Shown: positions 1-11,480 of the stretch, piece by piece
Layout: every line of letters starts with the position of its first letter
How positions within the stretch are numbered: position 1 is the first letter of the stretch
NCBI RefSeq assembly: GCF_000709345.1
Contig: NZ_KL448323.1
Coordinates: forward strand, 2,043,830 to 2,107,829
Reading direction: 5' to 3'
Length of the DNA stretch: 64,000 nucleotides
DNA from: Polaromonas glacialis
GTDB lineage: Bacteria; Pseudomonadota; Gammaproteobacteria; Burkholderiales; Burkholderiaceae_C
Position numbers and translations under genes: made by a program
The notes under the pieces: generated by a model
Seen by the model: only the letters and a program-made list of their open reading frames with translations
The model's database searches: none
Told to the model about the DNA's origin: nothing

Positions 1-857
1 CCCTCTTCCTCGTACTGGTCGATGATGACGGTCGAGGTGTAGGGCAACTCGTCGCCGGTCAGGCGGAACAGCTTTTCGCGGATGATCTCGGCGGCCATGA
101 AGCGGTCGCTGCGGTCGGTCAGTTCGTCGGCGCCGTACATCCACGGCTGCACCGGCAGGTATTTTTCGCAAATGCCGAACAGGCGCTCGACATCCTTGGC
201 ATTGTTGGCCGACATCGGCACGAATTCGGCAAAGTTGTGGCGCTCCTGCATGGACCGCAGCCAGGGTGCGATTTCGGCGCGGCGGTGGATCAGGTCGAAC
301 TTGTTGGCCAGCAGGATGGCCGGGGTTTTCTCGGGCAGCAGCGCCAGCACCTTGGCATCGGCCAGGTTGAACTGGCCGGCTTCCACCACGAAAACGATCA
401 GGTCCACGTCATTGACGGCGCCGACCACCGTGCGGTTCAGCGACCGGTTCAGCGCATTGCCGTGCCGCGTCTGAAAACCCGGCGTATCGACAAACACAAA
501 CTGCGTCGCGGCGCGCGTGCGCATGCCGGTGATGCGGTGGCGCGTGGTTTGCGCCTTGCGCGAGGTGATGCTGACCTTCTGGCCGACCAGCGCATTGAGC
601 AGGGTGGACTTGCCCACGTTGGGCTTGCCGACGATGGCGATCAGGCCGCAGCGCTGCTCGCCCACGGGCGGAAGGCTGGAAGTGCTGTCGTCTGCTGCAG
701 GCACAGCCGCACCACGGAAGGCCGTCGCCTGGGCGAGCATCGCGTCGATCGCGTCCTGGCTCTGCGCCGGCTCCAGCGACTCAGGGGATGAGCCTGTTTC
801 CCCAGCCTGGGGCAAGGGGTTGACAGGTTGGCTGGGTTCTTTTTTTCCGGTACTCAT
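1..857 (-). CDS. era: GTPase Era, 3' part outside the window
   Basis: Era is a small GTPase that binds 16S rRNA and helps 30S subunit maturation. The frame reads from an ATG at 857 down to the window edge with no stop, so the C-terminal end is missing. The P-loop GKPNVGKS lies at residues 77-84, followed by the switch region ([13 protein letters not shown]), the G3 motif DTPG and the G4 motif NKFD. The last visible residues ([10 protein letters not shown]) are the start of the KH RNA-binding domain. E. coli Era begins only about 15 residues before its P-loop, so about 60 extra N-terminal residues are predicted here; an internal ATG at residue 40 is an alternative start. It follows rnc, as is usual in Proteobacteria. 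Confidence 0.95.
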   Translation of the reverse strand, partial: MSTGKKEPSQPVNPLPQAGETGSSPESLEPAQSQDAIDAMLAQATAFRGAAVPAADDSTSSLPPVGEQRCGLIAIVGKPNVGKSTLLNALVGQKVSITSRKAQTTRHRITGMRTRAATQFVFVDTPGFQTRHGNALNRSLNRTVVGAVNDVDLIVFVVEAGQFNLADAKVLALLPEKTPAILLANKFDLIHRRAEIAPWLRSMQERHNFAEFVPMSANNAKDVERLFGICEKYLPVQPWMYGADELTDRSDRFMAAEIIREKLFRLTGDELPYTSTVIIDQYEEE

Positions 858-912
858 AATCAGTTCAATCGTGTTGGGTGGCAAGCCAGAGGCGGCATTG
901 GCAAAAAGGCCG

Positions 913-1614
913 TCAGGCGGCCAGCGTCTTGACGTAAAGCAGCATGGCGGTGGCAGCGGCCTGTTCGCCGGCCCGGCGCGAATGGCCAATGCCGCGTTCG
1001 GCGCGGCCAAATTCGGTGATTTCGCATTCGACTTCAAAGGTCTGCTGGTGCGCCGCACCCATCGTGCCGACCACCTTGTAGGCGGGAAGTCGCATTTTGC
1101 GCCCCTGAAGCCACTCCTGCAATTCGGTTTTCGGGTCCTTGCCGATGGCTTTCATCTGCGGGTTCACCTCGACGTCCTTGAACAGGCGGCGCACCAGCTG
1201 GTCGGCCTTGTCATAGCCGGCATCCAGGTACACCGCGCCGATCACCGCTTCCAGCGCATCGGCCAGCATGGATGGGCGGTTCTTGCCGCCGGAACGGGCT
1301 TCGCCCTCGCCCAGCCGCAGCAGGTCGGGCAAGCCCAGCACCACGGCCAGCTGGTGCAGCGTGTCCTGCTTGACGAGGTTGGCGCGAACGCGCGACAGAT
1401 CGCCCTCGGGCAGATCGCTCAACTGCTCGTAGAGCAGTCCGGCCACGGCCAGGTTCAGGACGGAATCGCCCAAAAATTCGACACGTTCGTTGTGATCGGA
1501 AGAAAAGCTGCGGTGCGTCAGCGCCTGCGCAAGCAGCTTGGGATTGGCGAATTCATGCTGCAGGCGCTTTTGCAGGGCCTGCAGGGCAGGACTGGAGAGG
1601 GAAGCAGTGCGCAC
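913..1614 (-). CDS. rnc: ribonuclease III
   Basis: RNase III cleaves double-stranded RNA in rRNA precursor processing and mRNA decay. The 233-residue protein has the usual length. The family signature [12 protein letters not shown] is at residues 42-53 and carries the metal-binding acidic residues E46 and D50; a second acidic cluster is in [12 protein letters not shown] near residue 120. A dsRNA-binding domain fills about residues 158-230 and ends in the typical [10 protein letters not shown] helix. The start is a GTG placed one base after the stop of the preceding gene (TAAAGTG), so translation is probably coupled. It sits between a DUF4845 gene and era. Confidence 0.96.
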   Translation of the reverse strand: MRTASLSSPALQALQKRLQHEFANPKLLAQALTHRSFSSDHNERVEFLGDSVLNLAVAGLLYEQLSDLPEGDLSRVRANLVKQDTLHQLAVVLGLPDLLRLGEGEARSGGKNRPSMLADALEAVIGAVYLDAGYDKADQLVRRLFKDVEVNPQMKAIGKDPKTELQEWLQGRKMRLPAYKVVGTMGAAHQQTFEVECEITEFGRAERGIGHSRRAGEQAAATAMLLYVKTLAA

Positions 1615-1615
1615 T

Positions 1616-1957
1616 TTATTTGGATCGCCCGTTGTACTTCAGCAGCAGGTAGGCGGGTCCGGCCATGTGGATTTCACGCGTATAGGCAAAAGCCACCACC
1701 GTCTTGTCGCCCTCTTTCGTCACGTCCAGGTCCTTGCCGGAAATCGAATGAATGTCATCGATCTGCCCGGCCTTATCGAAGATCGCCCTGACTTCGGGCA
1801 CGGTGGTGCCGGCCGTGGCCTTGGTCGCGGCCTTGGTGATGGCCTGGAATTCGATCAGCGTTGGCAGCACCTGCGCGCCCAGTACAAAGGCGCAGGCCAC
1901 GACGACGCCGACAAAAAGGATACCGATGAAGGAAATACCACGTTGCTTGTGTTTCAT
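1616..1957 (-). CDS. DUF4845 family small membrane protein
   Basis: A protein of about 113 residues starting MKHKQRG, with one N-terminal membrane segment (ISFIGILFVGVVVACAFVLGA) and an extracytoplasmic remainder. The family is known only as DUF4845 and is typically found between lepB and rnc in beta- and gammaproteobacteria, exactly as here. An upstream in-frame ATG would add 15 residues; the inner ATG is preferred because family members begin with a short basic stretch right before the membrane helix. Function is unknown; the position beside signal peptidase suggests an envelope role but that is inference only. Confidence 0.8.
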   Translation of the reverse strand: MKHKQRGISFIGILFVGVVVACAFVLGAQVLPTLIEFQAITKAATKATAGTTVPEVRAIFDKAGQIDDIHSISGKDLDVTKEGDKTVVAFAYTREIHMAGPAYLLLKYNGRSK

Positions 1958-2024
1958 TGATACAGGTCCCAGGGAAAATTCATGAAAAAAATTTCTGGCC
2001 ATTCAAGCGCCAGGGTGTTCCCGC

Positions 2025-3001
2025 TTAATCAAAGGAACCGATGCGCTTGAGATTGCCAAAGTTCATCCAGACAAAAAATGCCTTGCCAACGATGTTCTGC
2101 TCGGGCACAAAGCCCCAGTAGCGCGAATCGAGCGAATTGTCGCGGTTGTCGCCCATCATGAAATACTGCCCTTCAGGCACCTTGCAGACCACGCCTTCGG
2201 TGCTGTAGCGGCAATTGTCCCGGTAGGGGAAATTGTCGGCGCCGGCAATGAATGACGGACGGTCATCGTCATTGAGCAGGCGGTATTTGCGCTCGCCGTT
2301 GATTTCCTCGAACTGCTTGGCATAACGCATGGAGTCGGCATCGAAAAAATCGGGCAAGGCCGTCTTGGGCAGCGGCTTGCCATTGATGGTGAGCTTCTTG
2401 TTCAGGTAGGCCACCTCGTCGCCGGGAATGCCGACCACGCGCTTGATGTAGTCCAGGCTGGGCTTGGGCGGATAGCGAAACACCATGACATCGCCACGCT
2501 CGGGGCTGTGGTTGTCCAGCACCTTGAGGTTGATGACCGGAAGGCGCACGCCGTAATGGAATTTGTTCACCAAAATCAGGTCGTTGACCAGCAGCGTCGG
2601 GATCATCGAGCCCGACGGTATCTTGAACGGCTCGAACAGGAACGAGCGCAGCAGGAAAACGATGATGATCACCGGGAACAGGCCGGCGGTCCAGTCCAGC
2701 CACCACGGCTGCATGATCAGCCGGCTCCTGGCCTCCTGGGTGTTGTCATCGACCTGGTTGATGCCCATCTTGGCCAGCTCGGCCTGGCGGCTGGCGGCGT
2801 TTGCATCCAGGGCAGCCACGGCCTTGCGGCGCTGCGGCAAGAAATAAAGCCGCTCGGCCACCCAGTAGATGCCGGTCACCACGGCGGCCAGGAACAGCAG
2901 GGCAGAAAAATTTCCTTCGACCATGCCGAAGTACCAGGCGGCGCCATAGCCGACAAACCCGGCCAGCACCACGGCGGTGATGGAACTCATGACGCCGCGC
3001 A

Positions 3002-3002
<1 letters not shown>
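2025..3002 (-). CDS. lepB: signal peptidase I
   Basis: Removes signal peptides from exported proteins at the periplasmic face of the inner membrane. It is a Ser/Lys protease: the nucleophile is S132 in PSGSMIPT and the general base is K187 in LDYIKRVVG. The conserved GDNRDNS box follows near residue 287. Membrane helices are seen near residues 7-25, 32-48 and 108-122, which matches LepB topology. The protein has 325 residues, close to E. coli LepB (324). Its ATG overlaps the lepA stop by one base (TGATG), so the two genes are translationally coupled, the standard lepA-lepB operon. Confidence 0.97.
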
Positions 3003-4819
<1,817 letters not shown>

Positions 4820-5141
4820 AAACGCCTAATTACTTGAAAATATTGCAGAAAAACCAACAGACCACGGCCAGGAGCATAAAAAAAGGCGCGTCTTGCAATG
4901 ACGCGCCCTGAACCAACAATCTATGGCAACTGCGAAAGTTGGAGCTTCATTGTAGGCAAAAAGCCGGGAGCGACCCGTTTCAACATCTGCTGCTGCCGAC
5001 CTTGACGGGGTGCAGGTTTTACGTCGGCTGGGCCAACTGGCAAGAAAACTGCGCGAACGCCGGTGTGAAAAGCTGCTGAAATGCTGCTGCATTGTAACGA
5101 GCCCCACCGCCCAACCGGTATCAAGGCTCGACGGCAGGCCG
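4820..5141. other. intergenic region between mucD and lepA
   Basis: About 320 bases without a convincing gene. It holds the mucD terminator (4878-4907). The 60 bases before lepA are AT-rich and probably carry its promoter, but no clear -35/-10 pair could be assigned. Short open frames here have no recognisable domain. Confidence 0.6.
4878..4907 (-). terminator. rho-independent terminator after mucD
   Basis: Perfect 8-bp stem (GGCGCGTC / GACGCGCC, 4885-4892 with 4900-4907), 7-nt loop, followed on the minus strand by seven T residues. It separates the rpoE-mucD stress operon from the lepA operon. Confidence 0.9.
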
Positions 5142-6602
5142 TCAGCGCGCCGGCCGGATGATGACGAATTGCGCCAGCTCGCCGCGCCGGACCAGCACGG
5201 TGATGTTTTTGGTCTTGTCAATTTTCGCCAGCGCCGCTTCAAAACCCTTGACGCCGGTCACTTCGGCATTGGCGATCGAGACGATCACGTCGCCTTCGCG
5301 CAGCCCGGCTCTGGCCGCCGCGCCATCGGCCGCATCGACCTTGACGCCGCCCTTGACATTGAGTTCCTTTTTCTGCGCTTCGGTGATCTCGCTGACCGAC
5401 AGTCCCAGAGCCTGTGCGGGGCCGGCCACCGGCGGCTTGGACTCCGGCTTGGCAGCAGCACGCGCAGGCTTATCGGCCTCGACCTCGGCAATCGTGACGG
5501 ACAGGTCCTTGCTCGCACCGCGCCGGAACACGGTGACCGTGACCTTGGTGCCCGGTTTCACATTGCCCACCATGCGCGGAAGGTCGCTGGCCTTGTCGAT
5601 CGGCGTGCCCTCGAACTTCGTGATGATGTCGCCGGCCTCGATGCCCGCCTTTTCGGCAGGTGCGCCGCTTTCGACGCCCCGCACCAGCGCGCCCTGCACC
5701 TTGCCCAGTCCGATGGACTCGGCCACGTCCTTGGTGACCTGGTCGATCTGCACGCCGATCCGGCCGCGCGTCACCTTGCCGCTGATGCGCAGCTGCTCCG
5801 ACACGCGCGTTGCCTCGTCGATGGGGATTGAAAACGAAATGCCCTGGAAGCCGCCCGAACGCGAGTAGATCTGGCTGTTGATGCCGACGACTTCGCCGCG
5901 CATGTTGATCAGGGGGCCGCCCGAGTTGCCGGGATTGATGGCCACGTCGGTCTGGATGAAAGGCAGGTAGTCGCCCGTATCGCGCTGCTTGGCGCTGACG
6001 ATGCCCGCCGTCACCGTGTTTTCAAGCCCGAATGGCGAACCGATGGCCATCACCCATTCACCCACCCGCAGGCGGCTGATGTCGCCAATCTTGACGGCAG
6101 GCAGACCGGTGGCTTCGATCTTCACCACGGCCACGTCGCTGCGTTTGTCGGCGCCAATGATTTTGGCCTTGAATTCGCGCTTGTCCGTCAGGGTGACGAT
6201 GACCTCGTCCGCACCGTCGACCACATGCGCGTTGGTCATGACAAAGCCGTCGGCCGTCAGGATGAAGCCGGAACCGACGCCGCGCGGCTGGTCTTCATCC
6301 GGCTGGCCGGGCTCGGCGCGCGGCCCGCGCGGCATGTTGGGCGGCACGGGGATGCCGAAGCGCTTGAAAAATTCCAGCATCTGCTCGTCGATACCACTGG
6401 TAGCCGACGACGCCTTGGCTTTTTCCAGGGTGCGGATGTTGACCACCGACGGCCCCACCTGGTCAACCAGGTCGGTGAAGTCCGGCAATGTGCGGGTCTG
6501 CGCCCATACGGTCGTTACCGGCAACACGGACGCGGTCGCGGCGATGGCCATCAGGCCTGCGGCCAGGTAGGGACGCAGCGGTTTAAGGTTCAATTCACGC
6601 AT
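5142..6602 (-). CDS. mucD: periplasmic HtrA-family serine protease, MucD/DegQ type
   Basis: Periplasmic chaperone-protease that degrades misfolded envelope proteins. From the ATG at 6602 (preceded by AAGG six bases upstream) it is 486 residues with a signal peptide ending near VWAQ. The catalytic triad is H126 (TNAHVV), D156 (SDVAVV) and S227 (GNSGGP). Two PDZ domains follow: one with GVESGAPAEKAGIEAGDII and one with DAADGAAARAGLREGDVI. It is last in the rpoE-rseA-rseB-mucD cluster, the same arrangement as algU-mucA-mucB-mucD in Pseudomonas, so sigma-E control is expected. Upstream ATGs at 6617 and 6638 are alternative starts. Confidence 0.95.
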   Translation of the reverse strand: MRELNLKPLRPYLAAGLMAIAATASVLPVTTVWAQTRTLPDFTDLVDQVGPSVVNIRTLEKAKASSATSGIDEQMLEFFKRFGIPVPPNMPRGPRAEPGQPDEDQPRGVGSGFILTADGFVMTNAHVVDGADEVIVTLTDKREFKAKIIGADKRSDVAVVKIEATGLPAVKIGDISRLRVGEWVMAIGSPFGLENTVTAGIVSAKQRDTGDYLPFIQTDVAINPGNSGGPLINMRGEVVGINSQIYSRSGGFQGISFSIPIDEATRVSEQLRISGKVTRGRIGVQIDQVTKDVAESIGLGKVQGALVRGVESGAPAEKAGIEAGDIITKFEGTPIDKASDLPRMVGNVKPGTKVTVTVFRRGASKDLSVTIAEVEADKPARAAAKPESKPPVAGPAQALGLSVSEITEAQKKELNVKGGVKVDAADGAAARAGLREGDVIVSIANAEVTGVKGFEAALAKIDKTKNITVLVRRGELAQFVIIRPAR

Positions 6603-6740
6603 TTTCAGCCTTGTCATCAATAGAGTTGTATCAAGCAAACCAGCAATTTTTCAAAACCAACAGGTAAGTGGAAACCGGCAGGGGCAAGGCAAGAGCCTGC
6701 GCCGCCAATTCCCGAAATTTTCGGCCACAGCGCCAGATTC

Positions 6741-7802
6741 TTACCTTTTATGCTCCAGCGCGCTGGCAAACAGCTGCAGCGTCGGAACAGGGACTTCACC
6801 CACCAGGGTGATCCAGTGGGCATCAAGCTGACGCGTCAGGGTATGGGTGGCGCCCAGGGAAAGCGCGGATTCCCGCACATGGCGCTGCCGGTCGAACGGT
6901 TCCACGAAAATCGACACCGACGCCAGGCCGTCTGAAAAAATCCACTGCAGCGGCCCGTTGCCGTTAGCGCCCTTTCCTCCACTGCCCGCCGCCGAAGCCG
7001 GCCGCTTGTAACAGCTCATGGGATTAAAACCTGCCACGGGCGTTTTCAGTGCCCAGCCTTCGGCGGCGGCCGTTGTCTTGACCAGCGCGGGCTTGTCGAG
7101 ACGGTACCCTTGCACCTTGCCCATCATCTGGATGAGCTGGCTCATGCTGACGGGTGCATCCAGCTGAAGTTCTGAAAATGCCGCTTCTTCAATCACCTTC
7201 CCGTCGGTATCGAGCGTCTGGAGCTTCACGATCAAGCCATTTTTGCGCTCGCTCCAGACCCGGTAACCAAAACGCAGCCGGTCCCTGGGAACGAGCATGA
7301 TGATGTCGGCATCGACGCCCGCCACCCGTTCCAGGCCTTCCTGGCGAAACTTGTAGAAGTCGGCAATGCGGCTGTCGGCCGACTGGAACAACTGGGGAAA
7401 CAGACCGAGCGACTCACGCTTTTCACTGCGCGCCACCTTGTGCTCCGGCATGAAGGTCGTGACCTGGTCGTTGTGCCGGAAGATGGAGCGCGGCGCACCC
7501 GTCAGGGTTTCGACCCGCTCGACCTGCTGCGCGCCTTCGCAGACGTGCCATATCTTGGCGCTGGACATGCTGCCGCCGGCCGACACCACGAAGGTTCCGA
7601 CATAGGACCGGTTGACGGAAGCCTGGTGCATTCGCATCAGCCAGTCATTCAGGCTGCGCACCTCCGCAGGCGATGCCGTTGGCGGTACGGAAACCGCCGG
7701 CACTTGCGCCGCTACGTTATTCATAGCTACGAGTGCATACAGGGCAAGCGGAAGAAGCCTTAAATGCTTGAAAATCATGGATTTCAGGAGGTTTTCTGGC
7801 AC
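6741..7802 (-). CDS. rseB: sigma-E regulatory protein RseB/MucB
   Basis: Periplasmic sensor that protects the anti-sigma factor RseA from proteolysis and releases it in response to lipoprotein or LPS signals. 353 residues: N-terminal signal segment (residues 12-33), then the MucB/RseB N-domain with SYVGTFVVSAGG near residue 66 and FRHNDQVTTFMPEHK near 107, and the smaller C-terminal domain ending around residue 350. The GTG start directly follows the rseA stop; an ATG eight codons in (7778) is an alternative. The signal segment contains AMNNVA, encoded by a copy of a dispersed repeat (7711-7750). Confidence 0.9.
   Translation of the reverse strand: MPENLLKSMIFKHLRLLPLALYALVAMNNVAAQVPAVSVPPTASPAEVRSLNDWLMRMHQASVNRSYVGTFVVSAGGSMSSAKIWHVCEGAQQVERVETLTGAPRSIFRHNDQVTTFMPEHKVARSEKRESLGLFPQLFQSADSRIADFYKFRQEGLERVAGVDADIIMLVPRDRLRFGYRVWSERKNGLIVKLQTLDTDGKVIEEAAFSELQLDAPVSMSQLIQMMGKVQGYRLDKPALVKTTAAAEGWALKTPVAGFNPMSCYKRPASAAGSGGKGANGNGPLQWIFSDGLASVSIFVEPFDRQRHVRESALSLGATHTLTRQLDAHWITLVGEVPVPTLQLFASALEHKR
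7711..7750 (+). repeat. dispersed two-hairpin repeat, copy 1 (inside rseB)
   Basis: Begins GCTACGTTATTCATAGCT, 18 bases identical to the copy in hemD at 30672. The first hairpin is GCTA..TAGC; the second arm is degenerate (GTGCAT and GGCAAG remain). It lies in the rseB signal-peptide coding region and is read there as AMNNVA. Confidence 0.75.
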
Positions 7803-8432
7803 TCAGCGCGCGCTGGCAGCTTGTCCATTGCCGGGCGTTTCAAACGTCGCATTGCGCAAGAAGCCCGAGGACTCCTGCAAGGCCGAAGCCGTTCCAAACT
7901 GACGGTGCGCCGCGAGCAGTTCCTCCAGCCGGGCATCGCGCACCACCGGCCCTTGCGGTGAAGTGACCACGATTTGCGGCGGGGAAGCCTGTGCCAGCTG
8001 CGGCATTGAGGCCGGCGCCATCAGCCCGGACGCATTCCAGGCAATGGCGGAGACAGCGGCCAGGGACGCCACGCCCGCCACCAGTTTCCAGCGGAAATTG
8101 CCGTCGTTCGACGCCGGTCCACGGTGATGAACAATGCCGGCGGAGGCAGGCAACCGTGCGCTTGGGACCGCTACTGCGGTGGCGACCGTCTCTTGCGCAA
8201 GCCGCGCGCTGAGCCGGCTGGCAAACCCGATTTCGCCCCCCACCGCCAGGGACGATGCACGCAGGTCGGCAGGCGAACGCAGCAAGTCGCCAATCAGGTG
8301 GTAGGTATTCCAGCATTCGAGCGCGGCGGCGTCCCGGCCGCAAGCCTCTAGGGCGGCGGAAAAATCCTGCTCGCCTAGCTGGCCGTCCGCCAGCGCGGAA
8401 AGAAGTTCGGGGGTGGTCATGTGTGGATTCAT
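7803..8432 (-). CDS. rseA: anti-sigma-E factor RseA/MucA
   Basis: Inner-membrane anti-sigma factor that holds sigma-E. From ATG 8432 it has 209 residues. The N-terminal RseA domain (TTPELLSALADGQL, residues 6-19, then CWNTYHLIGDLLRS) is the part that binds sigma. A single membrane helix (WKLVAGVASLAAVSAIAW) lies near residue 115, followed by a periplasmic domain. The same frame stays open upstream to 8615 but those codons overlap rpoE and do not resemble the family, so 8432 (or ATG 8420) is chosen. It lies 80 bases after rpoE. Confidence 0.88.
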   Translation of the reverse strand: MNPHMTTPELLSALADGQLGEQDFSAALEACGRDAAALECWNTYHLIGDLLRSPADLRASSLAVGGEIGFASRLSARLAQETVATAVAVPSARLPASAGIVHHRGPASNDGNFRWKLVAGVASLAAVSAIAWNASGLMAPASMPQLAQASPPQIVVTSPQGPVVRDARLEELLAAHRQFGTASALQESSGFLRNATFETPGNGQAASAR

Positions 8433-8512
8433 GATGTTTATGGGCAGCGGGTCTGCCGGTTTTTGTTCACTGACTGCCTGGGCTGGCGAATGACTGGCGG
8501 TAGACAGCAAAC

Positions 8513-9148
8513 CTACCAGCGTTTGCCTGTCTGGTTTTCCAGCAAGGGCCTGACCTTTGCAGAAATCGCCTCTCGGGCTCTGAAAATGCGTGACCGTACC
8601 GTCCCAATTGGACAATTCATGGCCTCGGATATCTCCTCATAGCTCAATCCTTCAATCTCCCGCAGGGTGATCGCTTCACGCAATTCCTCCGGCAAGTCCT
8701 GCATCGCCTGGTTGATGATGCTGGCAATTTCCTTGCTTGCCAGCAGCGCTTCAGGCGTTTCAGGACTGGTTAGTTCATTTTCGACCCGGGAAGTTTCATC
8801 GTCATCGTCGGATTTGTAGGCATTTTCAGAAACGGTTGGATTTCGCTTCAGGTCCATCAGGGCTTTCTTGGCCGTGTTGACGGCAATCCGGTAAAGCCAG
8901 GTGTAGAACTGCGCTTCGCCCCTGAACTGCCCCAAGGCGCGGTAAGCCCGTATAAAGGTTTCCTGCGCAATGTCTTCCACCAGGTCGACATCGCGGACCA
9001 TGCGCCCGATCAGTCGCTGAATGCGCCTCTGGTATTTGATGACCAGCAGCTCAAACGCCTTCTGGTCGCCCGCGACCGTGCGTTCGACCAGCAGCGCGTC
9101 GCTGTCGTCGACTTTCTCTGCGGCAGGCGGGAGCAGGTCATCGCTCAT
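8513..9148 (-). CDS. rpoE: RNA polymerase sigma-E factor (RpoE/AlgU)
   Basis: ECF sigma factor for envelope stress. 211 residues from ATG 9148. Region 2 is seen in LLVIKYQRRIQRLIGRMVRDVDLVEDIAQETFIRAY-like sequence (residues 34-69), with FYTWLYRIAVNTAKK following; region 4 is DLPEELREAITLREIEGLSYEEISEAM with GTVRSRIFRAR near the end. The start codon overlaps the stop of the upstream membrane-protein gene (ATGA). The order rpoE-rseA-rseB-mucD shows it is the housekeeping sigma-E. No sigma-E type promoter (GAACTT plus TCTGA) was seen just upstream. Confidence 0.96.
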   Translation of the reverse strand: MSDDLLPPAAEKVDDSDALLVERTVAGDQKAFELLVIKYQRRIQRLIGRMVRDVDLVEDIAQETFIRAYRALGQFRGEAQFYTWLYRIAVNTAKKALMDLKRNPTVSENAYKSDDDDETSRVENELTSPETPEALLASKEIASIINQAMQDLPEELREAITLREIEGLSYEEISEAMNCPIGTVRSRIFRAREAISAKVRPLLENQTGKRW

Positions 9149-9696
9149 GGTTTGGCCTGCGGAACATGTTGGGATTGCATAGCCTTCGATGGTGCCACAG
9201 CAGGAGAAGGCGAACCGCAAGGCTCCACAGGCACAAAATCGTGCGCAGGCAGGGATGCATGCGACCTGTGCGGCGAATACACGGCGCGGCGAAAATCCAG
9301 CCAGCGCTCGGGCATGGCGTTTTGCTCGGCCCACAGCCACAGGCTGGCACCAGCCTGGTTTTCGAGCCGGAGCAGAAGGCGCTGCTGAAAATCAGCAATC
9401 ACCGACAGCGCATGCTCGCCCACGCCGGTCTGGAAGCTCGGACTTTCCCAGCGCCAGACATCACCGTCCCACGCCAGTTGGCCGCCGGGAAGGTTGTCCC
9501 AGGTGATTCGCGCGGCAAGGCCTGCAAGCAGCACTGAAAATCCCGCCGGCAGCATGCGCCAGTCGAACTGACGCGTGACGTTGCACCACAGCAGCACTGA
9601 AACAAGGCCGGCAAGCCAGAGGACCAGCAACAAGCCGCCCAGAAAAGGCGAACGCCCGAGCGGGTAAACCACCGGCGGGGCATTGTGGCGATTCAA
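9145..9696 (-). CDS. small inner-membrane protein, YgfX-like topology, coupled to rpoE
   Basis: 183-residue protein not firmly recognised. Two membrane helices lie close together near the N-terminus (residues 17-38 and 49-64), then a soluble domain with WDGDVWRWES and SLWLWAEQNAMPERWLDFRRAVYS. Two short-spaced helices followed by a soluble domain ending in a WxxFRRAVYS-like stretch resemble the YgfX/CptA family, but this is a topology-level comparison only. Its stop overlaps the rpoE start (ATGA), so rpoE translation is probably coupled to it. It follows fabF on the same strand, with 47 bases between them. Confidence 0.75.
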   Translation of the reverse strand: MNRHNAPPVVYPLGRSPFLGGLLLVLWLAGLVSVLLWCNVTRQFDWRMLPAGFSVLLAGLAARITWDNLPGGQLAWDGDVWRWESPSFQTGVGEHALSVIADFQQRLLLRLENQAGASLWLWAEQNAMPERWLDFRRAVYSPHRSHASLPAHDFVPVEPCGSPSPAVAPSKAMQSQHVPQAKP

Positions 9697-9743
9697 GGCA
9701 GTGCGTGCTTGGGGTCGGCGCTGCTGAAAATGACCCGTTACGC

Positions 9744-10991
9744 TCAGACGCGCTTGAATACCAGCGTGCCGTTGGTTCCGCCAAAGCCGAAATTGTTTTT
9801 GACAGCAATGTCGATGGTGGCATCACGCGCGGTGTTGGCGCAGAAATCCAGGTCACACTCGGGATCCTGGTTGAAGATATTGATGGTTGGCGGAATTTTC
9901 TGGTGATGCAGCGCAAGCACGGTGAACACCGACTCGATGCCGCCAGCGCCGCCCAGCAAATGGCCGGTCATGGACTTGGTCGAACTGACCACCAGCTTGT
10001 CCTTGGCATGTGCGCCAAAGGCCGCCTTGATCGCGTTGGTTTCATTCAGGTCGCCCAGCGGCGTGGACGTGCCATGCGCATTGAGGTATTGAACCTGGTC
10101 CGCATTGACGCCGGCATTCTTCAGGGCCATGGCCATGGAGCGGCGCGGGCCGTCGATGTCGGGCGCCGTCATGTGGTAGGCATCGGCGCTCATGCCAAAG
10201 CCCAGCACTTCGGCGTAAATCTTGGCGCCGCGCGCCTTGGCGTGTTCGTATTCTTCGAGCACGACCACACCGCTGCCCTCGCCGAGCACGAAGCCGTCTC
10301 GGTCCCTGTCCCAGGGTCGCGACGCTGTTTTCGGGTCTTCGTTGCGGGTTGACAGGGCCCGGGCCGCAGCAAAGCCGCCCACGCCCAGCGCCGAGACCGT
10401 GGCTTCCGCCCCACCAGCGACCATGACATCGCAGTCGCCGTACTCGATCATGCGTGCCGACAGCCCGATGGCATGCAGACCCGTCGTGCATGCGGTAACG
10501 ACGGCAATGTTGGGGCCCTTGAAGCCAAATTTGATCGACACATGCCCGGAGATCATGTTGATGATGGTGGCCGGCACGAAGAATGGTGAAATGCGGCGCG
10601 GGCCGCGCTCCACCAGTTCGCCGTGCATGCGCTCGATCAGCGGCAAGCCGCCAATGCCCGAGCCGATGTTGCAGCCGATGCGGGTTGCCAAATCGTCGCC
10701 CAGGGCGTCGCCGGTCGGCAAACCGCTGTCAGCCACGGCCTGGCAGGCGGCTGCCAGGCCCAGGTGGATGAAGCGGTCCATATGCCGGGCTTCTTTTTCG
10801 GGAATGTAATCCGCGATGTTGAAGCCCTTGACTTCGCCGGCGAACTTGCACGCAAGGTTGCTGGCATCAAAATGGGTGATCTGGTCAATGCCGGGCGTTC
10901 CGGCAAGCACATTGGCCCAGGAATCGGCCACGGTATTTCCTACCGGGCTGACACAACCCAGACCTGTCACGACGACACGACGACGGCTCAT
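9744..10991 (-). CDS. fabF: 3-oxoacyl-ACP synthase II
   Basis: Condenses malonyl-ACP with acyl-ACP in fatty acid elongation. 415 residues, usual length. The catalytic triad is C168 in VTACTTG, H307 in NAHGTSTP and H344 in [12 protein letters not shown], with K339 before it. The N-terminus [17 protein letters not shown] is typical of KAS II. It lies 78 bases after acpP, as in E. coli, with a 10-bp inverted repeat in the gap. Confidence 0.97.
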   Translation of the reverse strand: MSRRRVVVTGLGCVSPVGNTVADSWANVLAGTPGIDQITHFDASNLACKFAGEVKGFNIADYIPEKEARHMDRFIHLGLAAACQAVADSGLPTGDALGDDLATRIGCNIGSGIGGLPLIERMHGELVERGPRRISPFFVPATIINMISGHVSIKFGFKGPNIAVVTACTTGLHAIGLSARMIEYGDCDVMVAGGAEATVSALGVGGFAAARALSTRNEDPKTASRPWDRDRDGFVLGEGSGVVVLEEYEHAKARGAKIYAEVLGFGMSADAYHMTAPDIDGPRRSMAMALKNAGVNADQVQYLNAHGTSTPLGDLNETNAIKAAFGAHAKDKLVVSSTKSMTGHLLGGAGGIESVFTVLALHHQKIPPTINIFNQDPECDLDFCANTARDATIDIAVKNNFGFGGTNGTLVFKRV

Positions 10992-11011
10992 TCAGTAATC
11001 CTGGATAAAAA

Positions 11012-11045
11012 AACCTGAAAAAACTGCGATCAGGCTTTTCAGGTT
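11012..11045. repeat. inverted repeat between acpP and fabF
   Basis: Perfect 10-bp arms AACCTGAAAA and TTTTCAGGTT with a 14-nt loop. The symmetric A/T runs could act as a weak terminator or as an mRNA stabiliser, letting acpP be expressed far above fabF. The role is inferred. Confidence 0.55.
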
Positions 11046-11069
11046 GATGACGGCAAAGGCGCGAGCGCC

Positions 11070-11414
<345 letters not shown>

Positions 11415-11480
11415 TTACCACTCTCAAGCAGAGGCCTGGCAGGCCGGCTTGCCGAACCTGTCGCTCAACCTCTGCCGCTG

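Noticed and set aside
4826..5242. A 138-codon minus-strand frame between mucD and lepA
   Set aside because: It overlaps the mucD 3' end and the terminator, and has no recognisable feature.
9697..9760. Sigma-E type autoregulatory promoter before rpoE or its upstream gene
   Set aside because: No GAACTT-N16-TCTGA-like pair was found on the minus strand.
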